DNA of 31,006 nt from a virus. The notes beneath the pieces were generated by a model. The model worked only from the letters and a program-made list of their open reading frames with translations, had not been told where the DNA came from and ran no database searches. Positions 15,943 through 21,500 of the stretch are shown piece by piece; position 1 is the first letter of the stretch, and each line of letters begins with the position of its first letter. Position numbers and translations under genes: made by a program. The DNA is taken from positions 1-31,006 of the IMG/VR virus record IMGVR_UViG_3300025818_000114; one strand, 5' to 3'.

Positions 15943-17555
15943 AACGCATCGACCTCGTCCTCACGCATACGCCCGGTATGGTGATTGTACAGCAATGCAC
16001 AGGCTTTACCAGTTGTACCACTGAAACGATTCTTCAGCACCCGTACATACGTAGTGTTGCGCTCTTTCTCATCATCAGCCTGTCCATTACGTTCTAAGCC
16101 TATAACCATGTCAGAGAGCTGTGCAATCGATCCAGAGCCACGAAGCTGTGCCAGTGACGTTGCCGCACCCTCTTCATGTCCTTTAGACTCAGGACGTTTA
16201 AGGTGTGACACACAGATCACTGCAATCCCTGTCTCCTGAACCAACATCCGTAGCTTGGTCATGATCTCATCTATCGCTTTACGCTCATCCCCGTTAGACT
16301 GAGCAGAAACAATGATACTGATATGATCAACGAACACATAATCACATCTGGCAACTTTGGCAAGGTAGCGAACACGACTGACGATATTATCAACATCGCT
16401 GGAGCCGAAATGATCAAAGAGATACAGACGATCTGTACCAAGGGTTTGATGAAAAGCATCATCTTTCTCCTGTTGGGTTGCCTCAGTATCTGGTAGGTGT
16501 AGAGGCTTGTTAGCGGCTAACGACATCAAAGACAGTCCAGTCTTCCGGGTTGACTCTTCTAAGAACATCATACCGATATTAGACTGTGTGTTCTGAATGA
16601 TATGCCAGATCACCTCACGTAAGAATTGTGACTTACCTAGACCAGACCCTGCTGTCACTGTCACCAACTCTTCTTTACGGATACCGTAGGTGAGCTTATT
16701 CAGCCCTCCGAATGGATAGTCTACGTCAGACTTCTGTACCGGTCTCATTACCTCATCATAGAGGTTAGAGCCTGCAACAATTCCATCAGGTGTCCATCTC
16801 TCAGCATGTTTGATAGCGTTGACATACTCAGCAGAACGATTGTTCTGTAGATAGTCTGAGGCATCCTTCAAGCCGTTGACAGGGACCACACTGTAGGCCT
16901 TGTGACTGAACAGCTCTGCACAGAGTGCCTGAGCTTCTAAGCCAGCCTGATCAGAATCAAAGCTAAAGATGACATTGGTGAAGCTATCTAGATACTCATA
17001 GTTAGCTTCACAGTCCTTTAAGGCTGATCCTGCACCATTACGCACAGAGACTACAGCAACCTTCTGAGGGTGTAGCATCTGGTAGGCTGACATAGCATCA
17101 TACTCACCTTCGGTGACAATAACAGTCTTTCCCCCAGAAGGGAATTTATCTTGCCCAAATAGATCGTTAGAGGCTGACCAGTCACCTTCAGTCTTGAACC
17201 TCTTCTCATTGTTGATACGAACTTTAGCGGCTTTGTTGCGGTTGTAAGGAAACACCATGTCAGTGCCTCTTAAACCAACACCATAGACCTGACAGGTGTG
17301 GATGTTAAGTTTACGCACCGCTAAGTTGCTGTAAGAGATGCCCTGAGACGCATTGTAAGGCTCTGTATCGGACGATCTCTGTTTAGGTGATGTCACCCTA
17401 CCACGCATAGGTATTACCTCTGCTGTTATCCCTGAATTTTCAGGAGGTATGTTAGAGCCACAGCTAAAGCAGTGACCCCAACCGTTATCATTGATTGCGA
17501 ATGCATCGGAGCTGTCGCATTTAGGACAGCCGATGTGTGTGTCAACGAACGCCAT
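15939..17555 (-). CDS. DNA primase-helicase (T7 gp4-like)
   Basis: The 538-residue bifunctional enzyme unwinds the fork and makes primers. From N-terminus: a zinc ribbon (Cys10, Cys13, Cys29, Cys32), a TOPRIM primase domain (Glu149 in VTEGEYDA; Asp200 and Asp202 in FSFDSDQAG), then a RecA-like DnaB-type helicase with Walker A GSGLGKS (303-309), paired Glu333-Glu334 after it, and a Walker B-like YVFVDHISI followed by VSHLKRP and a Gln-rich motif (SLAQLRGSGSIAQLSD). It has about the T7 gp4 length (566) and appears complete. Its 5' end overlaps the preceding small gene by 14 bases. It should act as a hexamer at the fork. Confidence 0.95.
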   Translation of the reverse strand: MAFVDTHIGCPKCDSSDAFAINDNGWGHCFSCGSNIPPENSGITAEVIPMRGRVTSPKQRSSDTEPYNASQGISYSNLAVRKLNIHTCQVYGVGLRGTDMVFPYNRNKAAKVRINNEKRFKTEGDWSASNDLFGQDKFPSGGKTVIVTEGEYDAMSAYQMLHPQKVAVVSVRNGAGSALKDCEANYEYLDSFTNVIFSFDSDQAGLEAQALCAELFSHKAYSVVPVNGLKDASDYLQNNRSAEYVNAIKHAERWTPDGIVAGSNLYDEVMRPVQKSDVDYPFGGLNKLTYGIRKEELVTVTAGSGLGKSQFLREVIWHIIQNTQSNIGMMFLEESTRKTGLSLMSLAANKPLHLPDTEATQQEKDDAFHQTLGTDRLYLFDHFGSSDVDNIVSRVRYLAKVARCDYVFVDHISIIVSAQSNGDERKAIDEIMTKLRMLVQETGIAVICVSHLKRPESKGHEEGAATSLAQLRGSGSIAQLSDMVIGLERNGQADDEKERNTTYVRVLKNRFSGTTGKACALLYNHHTGRMREDEVDAL

Positions 17556-17739
17556 TAACTTGTATCCCTTTTTTTGCTATTTCGATGTTATCGACAAGCC
17601 GGATGATCTGCTGTTGAATTTGTGTTTTACGCCCGACATCGAGTACACGTGCTTCACGCTTTCTGAGTTCTGTTAAGATTTCATAAAGGCTGTCTAAGCA
17701 CCATTGCTTCGATTCTTGCGAGACATACTTTACCATCAT
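17542..17739 (-). CDS. Small helical protein upstream of primase
   Basis: The 65-residue protein is charged and helical, with a likely amphipathic stretch through LYEILTELRKREARV and TQIQQQIIRLVDNIEIAKK. The first ATG (17739) overlaps the upstream stop as ATGA; a second ATG three bases later is better spaced from the GGGAG ribosome site and may be the true start. It overlaps primase by 14 bases. No family is recognised. Confidence 0.7.
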   Translation of the reverse strand: MMVKYVSQESKQWCLDSLYEILTELRKREARVLDVGRKTQIQQQIIRLVDNIEIAKKGIQVNGVR

Positions 17740-17921
17740 AGGCTCCCTAAGTAATATTCCAATTTAGTATGCGCATGAGAAACCGATGTAGATATCTGGT
17801 CTAGTTCTTCAGACTCTACATCACCTGTGTCATTGATCAGCTCATTCGCAGACTCTAGGTGCTTTAAAGCTTCTTTGAGCAAAGGCTCCATCGCTCTTCT
17901 CACTCTGATATCAGTCATCAT
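17736..17921 (-). CDS. Small acidic helical protein
   Basis: The 61-residue protein has a basic start (TDIRVRRAMEPLLKEALKHLES) and an acidic centre (GDVESEELDQ). It starts at an ATGATG overlapping the upstream stop by 11 bases and is coupled to the next gene by ATGA. It is one of a string of very small genes on the first leftward transcript. Such promoter-proximal small genes often act early against the host, but nothing in this sequence shows a specific target. Confidence 0.7.
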   Translation of the reverse strand: MMTDIRVRRAMEPLLKEALKHLESANELINDTGDVESEELDQISTSVSHAHTKLEYYLGSL

Positions 17922-18105
17922 TCATGCACTCATTGATTAGGTCATGTCCAAGTCGCTGTGCGGCTGTGTCAACACGCTTGCGGAGATAATCCATTCTATT
18001 CTCTTGAAGACGACAGAACTCTGAGATCTTCTGAACAGACTCTGTACCGATTGCCAGCGTTGATAGGTACTCTTCAAGCTGATCGATGCTATAGATATTT
18101 TCCAT
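17911..18105 (-). CDS. Small early protein, helical
   Basis: The 64-residue protein has Leu/Ile spacing typical of helices (IDQLEEYLSTLAIG; FCRLQENRMDYLRKRV) and mixed charge. A GGAG ribosome site lies eight bases before the ATG, and the start overlaps the upstream stop by one base (TAATG). Function is unknown. Confidence 0.7.
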   Translation of the reverse strand: MENIYSIDQLEEYLSTLAIGTESVQKISEFCRLQENRMDYLRKRVDTAAQRLGHDLINECMNDD

Positions 18106-18239
18106 TATATTTTCTCCATACGAACAATTTGTCCGTTTTCAATTGTGGCTATGAAGTTTGGAGGTAACAACCTGCTATACCCAAACGTAATGTAACCTTC
18201 ACGATCTAAGATTAGGCGAAGCTTTACTTTCTTAGTCAT
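18105..18239 (-). CDS. Very small early protein (44 residues), beta-rich
   Basis: A short frame from ATG 18239 to TAA at 18107-18105 exactly fills the space between two neighbours. It overlaps the upstream stop as TGATG and the downstream start as TAATG. The protein begins MTKKVKLRLILDREGYI and reads as alternating polar and hydrophobic residues, suggesting a beta hairpin. The perfect fit at both junctions is the main evidence for it. Function is unknown. Confidence 0.7.
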   Translation of the reverse strand: MTKKVKLRLILDREGYITFGYSRLLPPNFIATIENGQIVRMEKI

Positions 18240-18436
18240 CACGGCTCCTTTAGCTCATTCAAATATTCTTGGTATCGAACTTCAACGTCAACACCGAATA
18301 TCGAATAGTATATTGACTCCACTGCAAGTTTGTCAAGTTCTTTCACACGATGGATCTCTTCGATGATCTCTTCGATACAGAACTTCAACGCCTCATCGTA
18401 GTCGTCATCACATCCGGTTTTAGGATCAACCTTCAT
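18239..18436 (-). CDS. Small acidic early protein
   Basis: The 65-residue protein starts MKVDPKTGCDDDYDEAL and is strongly acidic and helical after that. ATG 18436 is preferred over an in-frame GTG at 18466 because it lies ten bases after a GGAG and overlaps the upstream gene by only 11 bases. It is coupled to the next gene by TGATG. No family is recognised. Confidence 0.7.
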   Translation of the reverse strand: MKVDPKTGCDDDYDEALKFCIEEIIEEIHRVKELDKLAVESIYYSIFGVDVEVRYQEYLNELKEP

Positions 18437-18650
18437 TATCGAAATGCTCCATATTGTCCTGAACACGTTGCAGTATCACATCAGTGTATTCTTCTAACAC
18501 CGATTGTAATGCTTCTTTCAGCGCCTGTACAGACTCTTCAGTGACGTTGCACAGACAGTCATCACTACCATCGTAGTAGAACACACGTTTGTCTAGCTCT
18601 CTCACTAGGATGATGGTGCTGACGTTATCTAATCCGTAGACTGAGTCCAT
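18426..18650 (-). CDS. Small acidic early protein
   Basis: The 74-residue protein has a beta-type N-terminal half (VSTIILVRELDKRVFYYDG) with two cysteines (CLC at about 32-34) and a helical acidic C-terminal half (VQALKEALQSVLEEY). It overlaps its upstream neighbour by 22 bases. The Cys-x-Cys alone does not define a metal site. Function is unknown; position places it in the early leftward block. Confidence 0.7.
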   Translation of the reverse strand: MDSVYGLDNVSTIILVRELDKRVFYYDGSDDCLCNVTEESVQALKEALQSVLEEYTDVILQRVQDNMEHFDNEG

Positions 18651-18877
18651 TTGAGTATTTCCTTTTCCAGTTTGTTAGAGTGAAACGATGACACGGTTGC
18701 CTTGCCCGGTTTAGGCTCTAACGACTCAGCCATCGATTTAAATACATCGTACAGCAAAGGATCATCAGAGTCAAACAAATAATGCTCTGCTACAAACAAA
18801 GCCCATTTGTATGCTGACTCACCGGTCAAGCCTCCGCTGATCATGTCACGCTGTACTGTTGGAATCTTACCGTTCAT
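18629..18877 (-). CDS. Small early protein
   Basis: The 82-residue protein has a central helix (ESAYKWALFVAEHYLF) and a basic C-terminal end (NKLEKEILKW). It is the first gene after the palindrome-rich gap at 18878-18999, with an AGAGGT ribosome site before ATG 18877. Because the gap may hold a control element, this gene could begin a separately regulated block. No domain is recognised. Confidence 0.7.
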   Translation of the reverse strand: MNGKIPTVQRDMISGGLTGESAYKWALFVAEHYLFDSDDPLLYDVFKSMAESLEPKPGKATVSSFHSNKLEKEILKWTQSTD

Positions 18878-18892
18878 AGTACCTCTACTTAG

Positions 18893-18981
18893 CTATTTAG
18901 CTATGTATACATAGTCTCTAACAGTCTATGTATATAATCCCTAAAGGACTATTTAGCTAAATAGCTTTAGAGCTAAATAGT
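18893..18981. repeat. Cluster of palindromes built on CTATTTAGCT
   Basis: Four copies of the ten-base word CTATTTAGCT occur, two forward (18893-18902, 18949-18958) and two reversed (18955-18964, 18971-18980). Together they form a perfect 16-base palindrome CTATTTAGCTAAATAG (18949-18964) and an 11-base-arm inverted repeat (18948-18958 with 18971-18981). A separate perfect palindrome CTATGTATACATAG lies at 18901-18914. All sit in the untranslated gap between the first and second genes of the leftward operon. A repressor site or an RNA hairpin is possible. There is no T tract, so it is not a standard terminator. Confidence 0.75.
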
Positions 18982-18999
18982 CTATATAGGAGGGTAACA

Positions 19000-19182
19000 C
19001 TAATCTTCATAGCTGTCAACCTCATCTTCAACATCCATTAAGTCATATCTTTCAACAGCTTGGATGTCATAGTTTACATGTTTGTAACAACTGTTGCAGA
19101 GATCTAAGAACTCTCCGCTAACAGAGCTTTTGCGTGTTGACTCAAAGTCATTCAATTCCACATTGCAGGCTTTGCATCTCAT
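19000..19182 (-). CDS. Small zinc-ribbon protein, first gene of the leftward operon
   Basis: The 60-residue protein has two Cys-x2-Cys pairs (Cys3/Cys6 in RCKAC and Cys29/Cys32 in LCNSC), a likely zinc ribbon, followed by a very acidic tail (DLMDVEDEVDSYED). The promoter-proximal position suggests an early role, perhaps binding nucleic acid or host transcription machinery, which is inference. An in-frame GTG at 19191 is possible, but the AGGA ribosome site is only two bases from it, so ATG 19182 is preferred. Its leader would be about 30 bases from the predicted transcript start. Confidence 0.75.
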   Translation of the reverse strand: MRCKACNVELNDFESTRKSSVSGEFLDLCNSCYKHVNYDIQAVERYDLMDVEDEVDSYED

Positions 19183-19218
19183 GGGCTTCACAGTCCTATG
19201 TTGTTTATTGAGTGTTCG

Positions 19219-19246
19219 ATTATAACAGGTGTTGCCGACTGGTCAA
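19219..19246 (-). promoter_or_regulatory. Strong sigma70-type promoter for the leftward operon
   Basis: On the minus strand TTGACC (19246-19241) is separated by 16 bases from a perfect TATAAT (19224-19219), preceded by TGT for an extended -10. The predicted transcript start is near 19212, about 30 bases before the zinc-ribbon gene. No other comparable leftward promoter lies upstream, so it probably drives the early and replication genes using host RNA polymerase. Confidence 0.85.
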
Positions 19247-19369
19247 CTGTTTTTTTCAAAACAGGGTTCAACAGTCCCAATATCGTGGGACCTCGCAGTC
19301 CCTTATATATATGTTATACACTTTTAATTTATATATCCTGAAATTTCAGAAATCTGAAGAGGGGAGAGC

Positions 19370-19384
19370 GCACCGGATTGGTGC
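19370..19384. promoter_or_regulatory. NtrC-like box, site 1
   Basis: GCACC-GGATT-GGTGC is a perfect inverted repeat with five-base arms and fits GCACC-N4-TGGTGC, the known core of NtrC (NRI) sites. It lies between the divergent promoters, about 75 bases before the possible rightward -10. Four related sites lie beyond the cassette it precedes. Confidence 0.6.
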
Positions 19385-19430
19385 ATCTTTCGTTCGCTAT
19401 CGATACAGGCGGATCGATTGAAATATACAA

Positions 19431-19462
19431 TTGTAGTTGCTGGGTTCGATTGTGCTTATAAT
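19431..19462 (+). promoter_or_regulatory. Possible promoter of the GGCC-rich cassette
   Basis: A perfect TATAAT lies at 19457-19462, about 55 bases before the ATG at 19517. A -35 is less clear: TTGTAG at 19431-19436 leaves a long 20-base spacer. This looks like a promoter needing an activator, or a weak one. A good ribosome site (AAAGGAGCG) precedes the gene it would serve. Confidence 0.45.
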
Positions 19463-19516
19463 TTGTCACCGGCAAAAACCGGCATTTTTAACCCATCGCA
19501 AAAGGAGCGATAAATT

Positions 19517-19747
19517 ATGATTAAATTTCAACTCTTCAGCCTAAAGGCCTCAGACGTTCAAAATGGTCGTATTCGTTTTGATATGTATATTTGCAATAAG
19601 CGCATTGCAGGCCTTATCGGCCTTCGCAAAAAACAGTATCGTTTCGGTTTCGATGGAGGCGACACTTTCAAGCAAGCGCATTTAGGCAAAATCACAGTAG
19701 GTGTTGAAAAGCGCAAACCACTACGCCAGCTCTGGAATTGGGTTTAG
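19517..19747 (+). CDS. Small basic protein, first gene of the GGCC-rich cassette
   Basis: The 76-residue protein is basic and aromatic, with alternating hydrophobic residues (FQLFSLKAS, RIRFDMYICNKRIAGL) that suggest a small beta-rich domain, ending LRQLWNWV. The ribosome site AAAGGAG is eight to nine bases before ATG 19517. The gene uses GGCC words unlike the late or replication genes, as do its neighbours. No family is recognised. Adjacent control sites suggest it is conditionally expressed. Confidence 0.7.
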   Translation: MIKFQLFSLKASDVQNGRIRFDMYICNKRIAGLIGLRKKQYRFGFDGGDTFKQAHLGKITVGVEKRKPLRQLWNWV

Positions 19748-19763
19748 GTATTAATCAACTATT

Positions 19764-19779
19764 GCGGCCTTCGGGCCGC
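19764..19779 (+). promoter_or_regulatory. Intercistronic hairpin with UUCG tetraloop
   Basis: GCGGCC (19764-19769) and GGCCGC (19774-19779) pair perfectly around TTCG, giving a C(UUCG)G tetraloop, among the most stable RNA loops known. No T tract follows. Five bases later comes the ribosome site AAGGATCT of the next gene. It could protect the upstream mRNA from decay or affect translation of the downstream gene. Confidence 0.7.
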
Positions 19780-19791
19780 TAAGGATCTAAC

Positions 19792-20088
19792 ATGCAAACA
19801 GTAATCGAAGTGACACCAAACCCATATAGCGATTTGCCAGCTTATTCGGTACAGGTTCCTAATGCTTTATCTGGTATGTATCTCAAAGACTATCTTGACG
19901 GTAGTCAGCCGCATTACAGTAATTCGCCGCAATTGTGTCAGATATTGGAATATCTAAACATTGAATTTGACACCATTGCCGACTATCCAAAAGACGACAA
20001 TACATTGCGGTTTCTGTTTGATTCAGAAGAAGACGCAAATGATGCCGCCGCCGTCTTCACTCAAATTCAATCTATTAAGGGGCTGTAA
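19792..20088 (+). CDS. Unknown acidic protein of the GGCC-rich cassette
   Basis: The 98-residue protein is acidic. It begins QTVIEVTPNPYSDLPAYSVQV and ends with a helical segment (SEEDANDAAAVFTQIQSIKGL). Predicted strand-helix alternation would suit a small alpha/beta fold, but no motif is recognised. AAGGATCT precedes the ATG. It ends one base before the next gene. It lies inside the cassette but is itself less rich in GGCC than its neighbours. Confidence 0.7.
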   Translation: MQTVIEVTPNPYSDLPAYSVQVPNALSGMYLKDYLDGSQPHYSNSPQLCQILEYLNIEFDTIADYPKDDNTLRFLFDSEEDANDAAAVFTQIQSIKGL

Positions 20089-20089
20089 C

Positions 20090-20791
20090 ATGCGCTTACT
20101 TTCAATCGATGGCAACTCGAAAATTGCCAAGACTAACAAGGCCGCCAAAGGCCGGTATCTATTTGCAGGCCTTTCATTAATGCCAGCCGATGACCTATGC
20201 CCGGGCGCTAAGGCCGCCGGATGCATGGAAACTTGTTTGCAATCGGCAGGCCGTGGAATATTCAAGAATGTTCAGGCCGCTCGCAAATCTAAGGCCGATT
20301 GGTTTCGATGCGATAAAGACGGGTTTCTGGACCAGCTTCGCAAAGATTTACATGCGCTTGAGCGTAAAGCGAAGCGTGAAGGCCTTCAGCCTGTAGTGCG
20401 TCTTAACGTGTTATCAGATATCGCATGGGAGGCCTATGGAATCCCCCAGGCATTCCCAGACATTCGGTTCTACGACTATACAAAGAGACAAGGCCGCATC
20501 GGTTCAAAGTTTATGCCCGATAACTATCATTTGACGTTTAGCTATTCCAATCAACCGGGATATTCGAATCAAGTCATTCGGGCATTGCATAAAGGCGCAA
20601 ATATCGCTGTAGTCTTCTCTGGTGGTTTGCCTGCCAAGTTTCTAGGTCGACCGGTAGTTGATGGTGATTTGCACGATATCCGCATTGACGATCCATCGGG
20701 AATCATTATCGGCCTTCGTGCTAAAGGTAAAGCGAAGAAGCAACCAAATAATTTCGTCGTACCGAATCCAGAGGTCATTGCCACATGCTAG
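20090..20791 (+). CDS. Conserved phage protein resembling the GP88 family
   Basis: The 233-residue protein starts at ATG 20090, one base after the preceding stop; a longer frame upstream only runs through the previous gene. The N-terminal part contains a cysteine cluster (LCPGAKAAGCMETC, residues 38-51) followed by a QSAGRG segment. Downstream are VVRLNVLSDIAWE and FYDYTKRQGRIG, and a C-terminal HDIRIDDPSGIIIGLRAKGK. This layout reminds me of the GP88-type phage family of unknown function, but I cannot confirm it. The conserved cysteines could hold a metal or iron-sulphur centre. About 11 GGCC tetramers lie in the gene, against about one per kilobase in the leftward replication genes, which suggests separate ancestry. 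Confidence 0.75.
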   Translation: MRLLSIDGNSKIAKTNKAAKGRYLFAGLSLMPADDLCPGAKAAGCMETCLQSAGRGIFKNVQAARKSKADWFRCDKDGFLDQLRKDLHALERKAKREGLQPVVRLNVLSDIAWEAYGIPQAFPDIRFYDYTKRQGRIGSKFMPDNYHLTFSYSNQPGYSNQVIRALHKGANIAVVFSGGLPAKFLGRPVVDGDLHDIRIDDPSGIIIGLRAKGKAKKQPNNFVVPNPEVIATC

Positions 20792-20850
20792 AACTGATCG
20801 AAATCGGCCTAGCTATCGGCCTTTTATGTTACGTAGTTTTTGATATGTAA
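20785..20850 (+). CDS. 21-residue membrane peptide
   Basis: A short frame starts at ATG 20785, overlapping the previous stop (ATGCTAG), and ends in TAA at 20848-20850, just before the terminator. The peptide is nearly all hydrophobic in its centre (IGLAIGLLCYVVF) with acidic residues at each end, as for a single membrane span. Stop overlap, position and composition favour a real gene, but its size makes this uncertain. It could be a small holin-like or regulatory peptide; nothing shows which. Confidence 0.45.
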   Translation: MLELIEIGLAIGLLCYVVFDM

Positions 20851-20874
20851 AGGCCTTATTAATTCCCTCACTTC

Positions 20875-20901
20875 AGCCTGCTTAATCGCAGGCTTTTTTT
20901 T
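20875..20901 (+). terminator. Intrinsic terminator of the GGCC-rich cassette
   Basis: AGCCTGC (20875-20881) pairs perfectly with GCAGGCT (20888-20894) around a six-base loop and runs straight into eight T (20894-20901). It is a textbook rightward terminator, 25 bases after the last short gene, and separates the cassette from the late operon. Confidence 0.95.
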
Positions 20902-21115
20902 GCCTGCAGTGTATGTATCGCAGGCCTTAAAAGCATTAAGCAGCTTATGCCTACAACGCATTCTAAGCGCCTCCAAGCGACTCAGCCGGTAAAGTAATAC
21001 CCTAGTATATGCCAGCATGTTGCAGGCTGTTACAGGCCTTTACAATCGGTCGTAGTGCTACAGGCTTTTCAGGCTTTCGAGACTACAGAGGGTACTTGAC
21101 CGTCTCTCACACTTC

Positions 21116-21208
21116 ATCGCCTGCATCGCCTGCACCGGCGCAAAAACAGCAACACAGACTGCATCGCCTGCACAATATGCCGGCGCTTTACAGCCTGCAC
21201 AGCCTGCA
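21116..21208. repeat. Nine-base tandem repeats around GCCTGCA
   Basis: ATCGCCTGCA occurs at 21116-21125, 21125-21134 and 21163-21172, the first two in tandem with a nine-base period. CAGCCTGCA occurs in tandem at 21191-21199 and 21200-21208, again with a nine-base period. All share GCCTGCA in one orientation, like the iterons of replication origins. The last copy runs into the first of three NtrC-like boxes. Confidence 0.75.
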
Positions 21209-21262
21209 CCATCTTGGTGCGACAGTCTGCACCGTTCTGGTGCGTCTGCACTGTTTTGGTGC
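21206..21262. promoter_or_regulatory. Three clustered NtrC-like boxes
   Basis: The sites are GCACC-ATCTT-GGTGC (21206-21220), GCACC-GTTCT-GGTGC (21229-21243) and GCACT-GTTTT-GGTGC (21248-21262). The third also has flanking T and A, matching the full 17-base TGCACY-N4-TGGTGCA. Site starts are 23 and 19 bases apart, about two helix turns, as suits cooperative binding on one DNA face. They lie 210-265 bases before the late promoter, a usual enhancer distance. I found no sigma54-type -24/-12 promoter downstream. Confidence 0.6.
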
Positions 21263-21360
21263 AGTCTGCCCTGCCCTGCTTTAAAGGCCCGGGGAGGGGC
21301 TATAGGACTTTAATATTATTATAGTACCTGCATAGACTTGCAAGAGGGCAAAATAGAACT

Positions 21361-21396
21361 TAAAAGCTATAAAAAAGAGCGTTTTTATAACTTTTA
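21361..21396. repeat. AT-rich inverted repeat with 15-base arms
   Basis: Bases 21361-21375 and 21382-21396 are inverted repeats with one mismatch (C367/A390) around a six-base loop AGAGCG. The arms are mostly A and T. As DNA this is an easily melted or cruciform-forming element. As RNA it would be a hairpin, but no active promoter upstream is evident. It lies about 75 bases before the late promoter. Confidence 0.75.
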
Positions 21397-21471
21397 TGTG
21401 ATATATCAAGCCTTTGATAACTTTACAGATCTTGCACTGTCGTCTGTTATGCACGATCTATGCCAAAATGG

Positions 21472-21500
21472 TTGACTTTGCACCGTTTTTGTGCTAGACT
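21472..21500 (+). promoter_or_regulatory. Late promoter 1 with an embedded NtrC-like box
   Basis: TTGACT (21472-21477) and TAGACT (21495-21500) are exactly 17 bases apart, with TGC before the -10 for an extended element. The spacer contains GCACC-GTTTT-TGTGC (21480-21494), a one-mismatch copy of the NtrC-like site, so a protein bound there would block RNA polymerase. The predicted start near 21507 lies about 25 bases before the first late gene. Confidence 0.8.

Larger units (their letters stand above)
19183..19516. other. Divergent control region between leftward and rightward genes
   Basis: This 334-base gene-free stretch separates the two gene directions. It holds the leftward promoter (19219-19246), a possible rightward promoter (-10 at 19457-19462), one NtrC-like site (19370-19384), an inverted repeat GTCCCA/TGGGAC (19274-19291) and a perfect palindrome CTGAAATTTCAG (19338-19349) overlapped by TTCAGA/TCTGAA. 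The middle is AT-rich. Near 19466-19483 a CCGG-A-rich-CCGG element followed by five T could weakly attenuate rightward transcripts. No credible gene is seen. Confidence 0.8.

Noticed and set aside
20824-21018. 64-codon leftward frame
   Set aside because: It runs through the cassette terminator hairpin, has no ribosome site, and points against all neighbouring genes.
21009-21284. 91-codon rightward frame in the repeat region
   Set aside because: It has no ribosome site, lies after a strong terminator, and its protein is only the translation of the GCCTGCA repeats and NtrC-like boxes (Leu-His rich).
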